Positions 1 through 5,904 of a stretch of DNA of 7,958 bases are shown in pieces. The position numbers and the translations under genes were made by a program. This stretch comes from an uncultured bacterium (GTDB lineage Bacteria > Spirochaetota > Brevinematia > DTOW01). Under the pieces are notes generated by a model. It worked only from the letters and a program-made list of their open reading frames with translations, was not told where the DNA came from and did no database searches. The DNA is taken from assembly GCA_937928175.1 (NCBI GenBank), contig CALFVP010000128.1, positions 1-7,958 on the forward strand, given 5' to 3'. Position 1 is the first letter of the stretch. Each line of letters opens with the position of its first letter.

Positions 1-1079
1 GAAGGATTGTAAGAAAAAAGTTTTACTAAATCTAAAAGTTTTATTATTTCTTTTTTGACCAAGTAAGTGTATAGTACCGGTAGTGCGGTTTCCAATCCTA
101 TTGTTCCGAATGGAGTCTCTTGTAAGGTTAGAGATTTTTCAAAAGCAGTATGGGGAGCATGATCAGTTGCTATAGCATCAATAGTACCGTTTTTTATTCC
201 TTCTATGAGTGCTAATCTATCTTCTTCTGTTCTTAAGGGTGGGTTTATTTTTTTATTGGTATCTAGGTGAGATTTTATACTTTCTTCAGTTAAAATAAGA
301 TGGTGAGGAGTAACTTCGCATGTTACTTTTATAGATTCTTGTTTTGCCCATTTTATTATTTCGATTGATCTTTTTGTTGATATGTGTTGAAGGTGAATGT
401 ATGAGTTTGTTTCTTGGGCGATTAGTACACTTTTGGCTACAGCTATGCTCTCACTACAACTTGGTATTCCTTGAAGTCCTAACTCAAGAGATTTCTTCCC
501 AAGGTTTATTACTCCTCCCTCGGATAATGAATTTTCTTCAGGATGTTCGAATACTAAAACATCGAAGTTTTTAGCGTAAGTTAAAACCCTATACATTACT
601 TTAGGGTCATTTATAGATTTACCATCGTCAGTAAAAATGTAACATCCTAAATTTTTTAAAAGTCCCATTTCTGTTATTTCTTTTCCTTCCATTTCTTTTG
701 TGGCGTTTGCAGATTGGATTACGTTGACTAATGCTTTCCTTTTGATTCTATTAATTACATCAAAGTATACTTCTGGTGAATCTATTTTGGGGTTTGTATT
801 TGCCATAGCAACTAAGGTTGTAATTCCTCCTTTAGCAGCTGCTTTTGTACCTGTTTCTATCGTTTCTTTGTTTTCATACCCCGGTTCTCTAAGATGTACG
901 TGTAAATCTATAAAACCTGGAAAAACGTAACACCCACTAGCATCAATGTATTCTTTACCAGTGATGTTTTTCCCTATCTTCTCTATTTTACCTTCTCTTA
1001 CGAGTATGTCTAATTCGTCTCCTTCAAAACCATTCTTGTAGCAGAAAACTTTACCATTTTTTATTACATACTCTGTCAT
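1..1079 (-). CDS. pyrC: Dihydroorotase, type I (3' end cut by window edge)
   Basis: Cyclises carbamoyl-aspartate to dihydroorotate, the third step of de novo pyrimidine synthesis, in the cytoplasm. My translation of the minus strand from the ATG at 1079 gives 359 uninterrupted codons to the window edge; type I enzymes are about 425-430 residues, so some 70 C-terminal residues are missing. Amidohydrolase landmarks are all visible: LHVHLREPG (metal ligands H60 and H62), FTDDG with D151, H179 in FEHPEE, H232 in LQHIST, and TDHAPH with D306. Asp in the FTDDG position, rather than a carboxylated lysine, separates it from hydantoinase and allantoinase and fits type I dihydroorotase. Two motifs deviate: AMANTNP replaces the usual MPNTNP, and EHPEE replaces the usual HCED or HAED. 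The start is supported by conservation from residue 4 onward; the AGGA at 1082-1085 lies only two bases before ATG, so the ribosome site is poor. No pyrB or other pyr gene is adjacent in this window. Confidence 0.95.
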   Translation of the reverse strand, partial: MTEYVIKNGKVFCYKNGFEGDELDILVREGKIEKIGKNITGKEYIDASGCYVFPGFIDLHVHLREPGYENKETIETGTKAAAKGGITTLVAMANTNPKIDSPEVYFDVINRIKRKALVNVIQSANATKEMEGKEITEMGLLKNLGCYIFTDDGKSINDPKVMYRVLTYAKNFDVLVFEHPEENSLSEGGVINLGKKSLELGLQGIPSCSESIAVAKSVLIAQETNSYIHLQHISTKRSIEIIKWAKQESIKVTCEVTPHHLILTEESIKSHLDTNKKINPPLRTEEDRLALIEGIKNGTIDAIATDHAPHTAFEKSLTLQETPFGTIGLETALPVLYTYLVKKEIIKLLDLVKLFSYNP

Positions 1080-1090
1080 ATTCCTGTGTT

Positions 1091-1121
1091 ATTCTAAAAT
1101 AGTAACGCTGTTGTTTTTCAA
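1091..1121 (-). promoter_or_regulatory. Possible pyrC promoter
   Basis: On the minus strand TTGAAA (1121-1116) and TAGAAT (1096-1091) are separated by 19 bases. The match to sigma-70 elements is fair but the spacer is long. Transcription would begin only about five bases before the pyrC ATG. No PyrR-type leader or attenuator fits in this short space. Confidence 0.3.
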
Positions 1122-1131
1122 GTACATATTT

Positions 1132-1160
1132 TTGATAATTTGCAAAGTTATTATTATAAT
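1132..1160 (+). promoter_or_regulatory. Sigma-70 type promoter for mltG
   Basis: TTGATA at 1132-1137 and TATAAT at 1155-1160 are separated by exactly 17 bases, a nearly perfect housekeeping promoter. Transcription would start near 1167, leaving about 12 bases before the mltG ATG at 1179. The leader has no good Shine-Dalgarno sequence, only GTTGGG just before the start. The element lies in the 99-base spacer shared with divergent pyrC. Confidence 0.7.
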
Positions 1161-1178
1161 ATTAAGTAAAGTTGGGTT

Positions 1179-2231
1179 ATGAAAAGTAACGTAACGAAAT
1201 ATTTAATTTTAGTTTCAGTGATTAGTTTTTTGTTGACTTTTTTGGTGTTAATTTACGTAATTTTGTTTTTTCCTACCAAAGAGTATAAAGAGTACGTACT
1301 TTTTGTAGAAAAAGGGGATTCTTTAAATACTGTAGCTTACAAACTTGAGAAAGAAGGTATAATAGATAATAGAAGAATCTTTGTTTTGTTAGGTAAGTTG
1401 GTAGGTATTGAGAAGAAGTTGGTCCCTTCAGCTTACAAGTTTAATACTCATATGAATATCTTTGAGGTTATTGATGTTATATTGAATGAGAAAATTTACA
1501 CTATAAAGGTTAGGATTCCTGAAGGATCTACTTCGTACGATGTTGATAGAATATTATCGGATGTAAAGTTAACGAAACCTGGAGATATAATAAAGGCTGT
1601 GAGAGATCCAGAGTTAATAAAAAAGTATGGTATTAAGTTTGATAGACTTGAAGGTTTTTTGTATCCATCAACTTACTATATACCGTTTTACTATAAGGAC
1701 AAACCGAAAGAGATAGTTGAAATTTTTGTGAAAACTTTTTTTAAGAAAATAGATAGGAGTGAGTATACAAGTTTAGCTAGTAAGGTAGGCTTGGATTTTG
1801 AAAAGGCTGTAATTTTGGCTTCTATAATAGAAAAAGAAGCAGGGAGACCAAAAGAAGAAAAGTATCTTGTTTCTTCGGTATTTCACAATAGATTAAAGAA
1901 AGGAATACAGTTAGCTTCATGTGCTACTGTTATATATGGACTTATTGATAAAGATATGTGGAAGAATAATAATCTTCAGAAGTGGCATCTTTCTTATGAT
2001 ACCCCCTACAACACTTATTTAAGGAGAGGATTACCTAAAACTCCTATCTCAAATCCGTCTTTTGAGTCTCTAAAAGCTGCTGTTATGCCTTATGAGACTG
2101 ATTATTTTTACTTCGTTTCAAAAAATGATGGTACTCACGTTTTTTCAAAAACGTATCAAGAACACCTTAAGTACACAAAAATTTATCAGATTGACTATTG
2201 GAAAAATTACAAACAAAACAATAAAAACTAA
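1179..2231 (+). CDS. mltG: Endolytic murein transglycosylase MltG (YceG family)
   Basis: Cleaves glycan strands of nascent peptidoglycan near the cytoplasmic membrane and so sets strand length. The 350-residue protein begins with a short basic stretch and one membrane segment (about residues 8-31), followed by a LysM-like region (about 38-105, with KGDSLNTVAYKLEKEG) and the YceG catalytic domain (about 110-335). The catalytic glutamate is E218 in LASIIEKEAG, matching E218 of the E. coli enzyme. Other family landmarks are VFHNRLKKG, TVIYGL, YNTYLRRGLPKTPISNP and YFVSKNDGTHVFS. At 244-250 it reads QLASCAT, where many family members have QTDPT. The length is normal for the family. It stands alone behind its own promoter, without tmk, pabC or ruvX, which flank it in some bacteria. 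Its stop codon is one base from the stop of the convergent permease gene, leaving no room for a separate terminator. Confidence 0.96.
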   Translation: MKSNVTKYLILVSVISFLLTFLVLIYVILFFPTKEYKEYVLFVEKGDSLNTVAYKLEKEGIIDNRRIFVLLGKLVGIEKKLVPSAYKFNTHMNIFEVIDVILNEKIYTIKVRIPEGSTSYDVDRILSDVKLTKPGDIIKAVRDPELIKKYGIKFDRLEGFLYPSTYYIPFYYKDKPKEIVEIFVKTFFKKIDRSEYTSLASKVGLDFEKAVILASIIEKEAGRPKEEKYLVSSVFHNRLKKGIQLASCATVIYGLIDKDMWKNNNLQKWHLSYDTPYNTYLRRGLPKTPISNPSFESLKAAVMPYETDYFYFVSKNDGTHVFSKTYQEHLKYTKIYQIDYWKNYKQNNKN

Positions 2232-2232
2232 T

Positions 2233-3531
2233 TTACTCGTTTCTTAGTATTTCTGATGGTTTTAGTTTCGATACCTTTAAAGCTGGAATGAGAGAAGCGG
2301 ATATTGCCACAAATGTAGCAAACAGTGAAACAAGAATAAGGTCTAACAGTTCAACTTTTGTTGGGAAAGATTTTATGTAGTATACGTTGCTTTTGAAAAA
2401 TTCAAACTTTTCAGGATAGATTGTGTAAGGGTTTATTAATTTTGCAGTAGGGTAAGAAAAGTTATATATGATGTAGTTTACGAAATTTTCTATTCCTAAA
2501 GTTATTGCTTCTAAGTTTATTGATATCAACGTGCCAAGTATTATTCCGCATATACTCCCAATTACTCCTAGTAAAGCCCCTGATAGTATGAATATATTGA
2601 CAATGTGTCTACTTTTCATTCCTATAGCTTTAAGTATTGCTATTTCGGATTTCTTATCAAGAGCTAATGACATCATAGTACCTATTATACCAAATGCCAC
2701 CACTATAAAGAATAAAAACAGTACTAAAATCATTACTGTTTTCTGGTTGTACATTGCTTCAAAAAGGTTTTTGTTAGTATCTTGCCATGTTAGAACTATG
2801 GGTTTATCTGAATATTTGTTTAGGATTTTGTACTTGTATTCTTTTACTTTTTCAACATTGTCTACCATTACGCTTATTCCGTAAGCTATATCACCAACTT
2901 GATATAAGTTTTGAGCATCTTCCAGAAGTAGTACTGAAAGTGTACTATCGTATTCTCCGTAACCTGTTGATATTATACCTTTTACTGTGAATTTTCTTAT
3001 TTTTGGTAGTTCTCCTTCAATTGGGGGTTTTACTATAACTTCTATTTCTGATCCTATTCTAGCTCTTAGGTTGTAGGCAAGAGTTTCACCTAATATAATT
3101 TCACCTTTTTTAATATCGTAACTACCTTCTAGAAGTTTGAAGTGTTTTTTATACCTGTTTATGGAGTTAGTTGTTATTCCCATTATTAGGGTTCCTTGAA
3201 TATTGTCTCCCCATATTCTAAGTAAACCTTGACCTTGGTAATATGGTTCTGCTTGTACTACCCAGTTAAAGTTTGTTTTTATATCGTTTATGATGTAGGA
3301 ATAGTTTTTTATACCTAATCCTCTGCCGATTATAGAAATGTGTGCTTCTTTTCCTATCATTTTTTCTTTTAGGTCTTCTCTAAATCCATTTGTTATTGAA
3401 AGTACAACAACAGATGTTGCAACCCCTACAAATATTGATAAAAAAGCTACAAGAGATATCTTAGATATAATATCTTTTCTTGAAAAGTTAGTATACTTAA
3501 ATGCTATGAATAGTATTACTTTCTTAAACAT
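2233..3531 (-). CDS. LolC/LolE-family ABC transporter permease
   Basis: Inner-membrane subunit of the Lol ABC transporter family, which extracts lipoproteins from the inner membrane for delivery to the outer membrane. The 432 residues show the FtsX/LolC layout: an N-terminal membrane helix (about 25-47), a large periplasmic MacB-like domain (about 50-260), then three membrane helices (about 266-291, 312-340 and 395-418). The cytoplasmic coupling segment reads KKSEIAILKAIGMKSRHI (294-311) and the C-terminus reads LKVSKLKPSEILRNE, both typical of LolC/E. Reading alone cannot say whether it is the C or E paralogue, or a single permease working as a homodimer, so no symbol is given. The ATP-binding partner LolD is not in this window. 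The ATG follows the efp stop with no gap (TAAATG on the coding strand), so translation is probably coupled. It is the last gene of the dnaN-efp operon. Confidence 0.9.
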   Translation of the reverse strand: MFKKVILFIAFKYTNFSRKDIISKISLVAFLSIFVGVATSVVVLSITNGFREDLKEKMIGKEAHISIIGRGLGIKNYSYIINDIKTNFNWVVQAEPYYQGQGLLRIWGDNIQGTLIMGITTNSINRYKKHFKLLEGSYDIKKGEIILGETLAYNLRARIGSEIEVIVKPPIEGELPKIRKFTVKGIISTGYGEYDSTLSVLLLEDAQNLYQVGDIAYGISVMVDNVEKVKEYKYKILNKYSDKPIVLTWQDTNKNLFEAMYNQKTVMILVLFLFFIVVAFGIIGTMMSLALDKKSEIAILKAIGMKSRHIVNIFILSGALLGVIGSICGIILGTLISINLEAITLGIENFVNYIIYNFSYPTAKLINPYTIYPEKFEFFKSNVYYIKSFPTKVELLDLILVSLFATFVAISASLIPALKVSKLKPSEILRNE

Positions 3532-4098
3532 TTACTTTACTCTTTCGACGTATCTATTATCTCTTGTATCAACTTTGACCTTATCACCAATTTGTACGAA
3601 TAATGGTACTTGTATTGTGAGTCCTGTTTCTAGTTTTGCTGGTTTGGATCCTCCGCTAACAGTATCACCTCTTAATCCAGGGTCAGTGTCTACAACCTCT
3701 AGTTCTACAAAGTCAGGTGGTAATATCGTTATTATATTCCCTTTGTGAATGTATCCTATAACGTTTACGCCTTCTTTAAGGTAAAGAAGTGTATCACCTA
3801 GGAGTTTTTTTTGTATTTCATACTGTTCGTACGTTTCGTTATCCATTATACCTACGTTGTCTTGGTCTATATAAATGACGTTCATTTCTTTTATTTCTAC
3901 TTCAGGCTTTTCAATAACAGTATCAGAACCAAATGTTTTTTCTGTGATTAACCCAGTTTCTAGAGATTTCAGTTTTAGTTTTGAGTTTGCTCCACCTCTG
4001 CCTAGTTTTATGTGCTGGTTATCAATTACCATGAAAAATTTACCATCAATAAAAACTATATTCCCTCTTCTAAGAGAAGCAGCTTCTATTCCTGGCAT
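3532..4098 (-). CDS. efp: Elongation factor P
   Basis: Binds ribosomes stalled on consecutive prolines, between the P and E sites, and promotes peptide bond formation. The 188-residue length matches E. coli EF-P, and all three beta-barrel domains are present: an N-terminal KOW-like domain (1-65), an OB domain (66-128), and a C-terminal OB domain (129-188) with LEVVDTDPGLRGDT, VPLFVQIGDKVKVDTR and the terminal YVERVK. The loop that reaches the tRNA acceptor end reads IKLGRGGAN, with R34 exactly where E. coli has the beta-lysylated K34. Arginine at this position is the rhamnosylation target in EarP-type EF-P proteins, but the rest of this protein resembles the lysine type more closely. The start is well supported: AGGAGG lies six bases upstream, inside the end of dnaN, and the frames abut (TAG then ATG). 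Leucine codons include no TTG, unlike the plus-strand genes. Confidence 0.97.
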   Translation of the reverse strand: MPGIEAASLRRGNIVFIDGKFFMVIDNQHIKLGRGGANSKLKLKSLETGLITEKTFGSDTVIEKPEVEIKEMNVIYIDQDNVGIMDNETYEQYEIQKKLLGDTLLYLKEGVNVIGYIHKGNIITILPPDFVELEVVDTDPGLRGDTVSGGSKPAKLETGLTIQVPLFVQIGDKVKVDTRDNRYVERVK

Positions 4099-5238
4099 CT
4101 AACTCCTCCTTAATGGCATAGCTATGTATATAAACTCTTTTTCTTCATCTGACCAAAATTTATTTCCAGATTCGTAGTGGTTAAATCCCCAGTAAAACTC
4201 ATCTGCATCTAAAACTGAGAGATAATCTATTATGTATTCATAGTTAAATGATATGTAATCTGGGGTACCAAAAAATTTACAAGAAATCTTTTCACTTGCT
4301 TGCCCAAGAATGTTATTCTCAGATTTTATGTCTAGTTTATCTGTATCAAAGTAGAATGTAATTTTGTTTGTCTCCTTGTCTGCTAGTATTGAAACTCTTT
4401 TTATTGCTTGTTCTAGATCTTTCTTGTTTAAAACTGAGTAGTTTGATACTGTATTAGGTATAACTGCGGAGTAATTTGGAAAGTTACCAGCAATCACTGA
4501 AGAAGATATTGTTACTTCTAATGTCTCAAAAACTACGTTTCTGACATTGTTATCTTCATCTATGTTAATTCCAACTTTTAAAGGACCTTCGTTAGATAGT
4601 GTTTCTTGAAGTATATCTAATGTATCTGCTGGTACAACGAACTTAATGTTAGTTGTATTTTTTTCTGCTTTGTAAGATGAATAAAAAACTCCCATTCTTT
4701 TTGTATCTGTCGTGACAAATATCAGATCACCAGTATCTTTAAGATCAAAAAGAAACCCAGTAAAAACTGCCTGTAAAGTTTCGCTTTCAGAGCAGAATTT
4801 TATAAGCTTTTTAATTACTTTTTTCATTTCTCCTTGTGAAATTTCAAAATTGTACGTAGTTTCAGTTGAAGATAGAATTTGTTTTGGGTACTCCTCTGGC
4901 GGAATAGTTTGCAAAACAAAGCTTACAGATTTATCTTCAGATTCAATAAGGATACTTTTGTTTTCAAGGTATTTTACATTGACGTTGTCTCCTTTTAGAG
5001 ATCTTATTATTTGTAGAAATTTATCGCCTAAGACCAAAAATTCACCTTCTTCGTATACTTCAGCTTTTTCTTTGACTTTGACAGTGTACTCAGGGTTAGC
5101 TCCAACTAATTCAATTGTGTTTTTATTTACTTTTGCGTGTATGTGGGATAAAATTTGAAGTGTTTTGTTAGAGGAGGAAGCTTTAACAACGGGTTTTAAT
5201 AACTTTTCAAGTGTTTTTACCTCTATAGTAAAATTCAT
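4099..5238 (-). CDS. dnaN: DNA polymerase III sliding clamp (beta subunit)
   Basis: Forms the ring-shaped dimer that tethers DNA polymerase III to DNA and recruits repair and replication partners. The 379 residues fit the three-domain clamp (about 1-125, 126-255, 256-379), slightly longer than the usual 366-375. Visible landmarks are MNFTIEVKTLEKLLKPVVKA at the N-terminus, IPPEEYPK at 112-119 closing domain one, VVPADTLDIL in domain two, AGNFPNYSAVIP, and the C-terminal IYIAMPLRR, which matches the conserved end (MPMRL-type) lining the partner-binding pocket. The final residues RRS extend past the usual end and carry the efp ribosome site. The start has AAAGGGG about six bases upstream. The gene is not next to dnaA, recF or gyrB here, and no DnaA-box cluster is visible in the 90-base upstream spacer, so the window shows no sign of the origin. 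It leads the dnaN > efp > permease operon. Confidence 0.97.
   Translation of the reverse strand: MNFTIEVKTLEKLLKPVVKASSSNKTLQILSHIHAKVNKNTIELVGANPEYTVKVKEKAEVYEEGEFLVLGDKFLQIIRSLKGDNVNVKYLENKSILIESEDKSVSFVLQTIPPEEYPKQILSSTETTYNFEISQGEMKKVIKKLIKFCSESETLQAVFTGFLFDLKDTGDLIFVTTDTKRMGVFYSSYKAEKNTTNIKFVVPADTLDILQETLSNEGPLKVGINIDEDNNVRNVVFETLEVTISSSVIAGNFPNYSAVIPNTVSNYSVLNKKDLEQAIKRVSILADKETNKITFYFDTDKLDIKSENNILGQASEKISCKFFGTPDYISFNYEYIIDYLSVLDADEFYWGFNHYESGNKFWSDEEKEFIYIAMPLRRS
4105..4110 (-). promoter_or_regulatory. Strong Shine-Dalgarno of efp inside dnaN
   Basis: A perfect AGGAGG on the minus strand precedes the efp ATG (4098-4096) by six bases. It is read as the two arginine codons of the dnaN C-terminal sequence PLRRS. 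The ribosome site of efp therefore shapes the last residues of the clamp protein and makes efp independent of, or coupled to, dnaN translation. Confidence 0.85.
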
Positions 5239-5244
5239 CTAACA

Positions 5245-5285
5245 CCCCTTTGAAAATTTTAAAAGAATACAATTTATTTTTTCAA
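5245..5285 (-). promoter_or_regulatory. Candidate promoter and ribosome site of dnaN
   Basis: On the minus strand TTGAAA (5285-5280) and TAAAAT (5261-5256) are 18 bases apart, a fair sigma-70 promoter. Transcription would start near 5249, giving a leader of about ten bases that contains AGGGG of the ribosome site (AAAGGGG at 5251-5245). It lies in the 90-base spacer shared with the divergent macro-domain gene. Confidence 0.45.
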
Positions 5286-5324
5286 AAACCCTTACCGTGC
5301 TTGGTTTAGTGTTATTTTGTATTG

Positions 5325-5354
5325 TTGAATGTGTTATTTGAGTAGAATGATAAT
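5325..5354 (+). promoter_or_regulatory. Candidate promoter for the macro/HD gene pair
   Basis: TTGAAT at 5325-5330 and GATAAT at 5349-5354 are 18 bases apart, which would start transcription near 5361. An overlapping TAGAAT at 5343-5348 is an alternative -10 element without a good -35. Either choice places the RNA start downstream of the ATG at 5329 and argues that this upstream ATG is not the real start. Confidence 0.35.
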
Positions 5355-5361
5355 TTTATTT

Positions 5362-5904
5362 ATGGAAAAGGAGATTTTAGGTGGTTTGGTAGTTATTAAG
5401 GTTGGTGATATAACTGAAGAGGAAGTTGATGCTATAGTTAATGCTGCTAATTCTTCTCTTATGGGGGGTGGTGGGGTTGATGGTGCTATACACCGAAAAG
5501 GTGGTCCTTCGATACTTGAGGAATGTAAAAAAGTAAGACAAACTCTTTACCCTAACGGTCTTCCAACAGGGAAGGCTGTTGCAACGAATGCAGGTAATTT
5601 AAAAGCTAAGTATGTTATACATACGGTTGGTCCTGTGTGGTACGGTGGTGGAAGTAACGAAGAAGAACTTTTGAAAGATGCTTATAAAAACAGTTTGGAG
5701 CTTGCGGAAAAGTTAGGTTGTCAGACTATAGCTTTTCCATCTATATCAACAGGTGCGTATGGATATCCAAAAGAAAAAGCAGCTAAGGTTGTTTATGATC
5801 TTCTTAAGGATTATTCTAAAAACCCAAAACTAAAACAAATTAGATTAGTATTTTTCTCTCAAAGTGATTTTGAAACGTTTATGAAAGTCGTAGGAAATGA
5901 GTGA
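5362..5904 (+). CDS. Macro-domain protein, YmdB/MacroD-like
   Basis: Macro domains bind ADP-ribose; this subgroup typically hydrolyses O-acetyl-ADP-ribose or removes ADP-ribose from acidic side chains. The whole 180-residue protein is one macro domain, close in length to E. coli YmdB (177). Numbered from this start, landmarks are GDIT with adenine-contacting D16, [20 protein letters not shown] (N27, N30, glycines 35-38, D40 aligned with the aspartate proposed as catalytic in YmdB and MacroD1), [10 protein letters not shown], and the phosphate-binding loop [10 protein letters not shown] (about 127-136). The start is uncertain: the frame also opens at ATG 5329 and 5347, but these precede the candidate promoter. 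TTG 5386 would give the most canonical N-terminus, with AAGGAG at 5368-5373 twelve bases ahead. The gene ends TGATG, overlapping the next start, which implies co-translation with the membrane HD protein. Substrate and physiological role cannot be read from the sequence. Confidence 0.93.
   Translation: MEKEILGGLVVIKVGDITEEEVDAIVNAANSSLMGGGGVDGAIHRKGGPSILEECKKVRQTLYPNGLPTGKAVATNAGNLKAKYVIHTVGPVWYGGGSNEEELLKDAYKNSLELAEKLGCQTIAFPSISTGAYGYPKEKAAKVVYDLLKDYSKNPKLKQIRLVFFSQSDFETFMKVVGNE

Noticed and set aside
344..930. Two plus-strand open frames of 76 codons
   Set aside because: They lie antisense within pyrC, show no family resemblance, and have the hydrophobic composition expected of shadow frames.
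2531..5158. Plus-strand open frames opposite the permease, efp and dnaN
   Set aside because: These are antisense shadows of three well-identified genes, without recognisable domains or ribosome sites.
5286..5307. Inverted repeat AAACC...GGTTT in the dnaN/macro spacer as an operator
   Set aside because: The arms are five bases with a 12-base loop in AT-rich DNA, and are easily expected by chance.
5239..5328. Possible replication origin upstream of dnaN
   Set aside because: The spacer is only 90 bases, contains no recognisable DnaA-box cluster, and dnaA is not adjacent.
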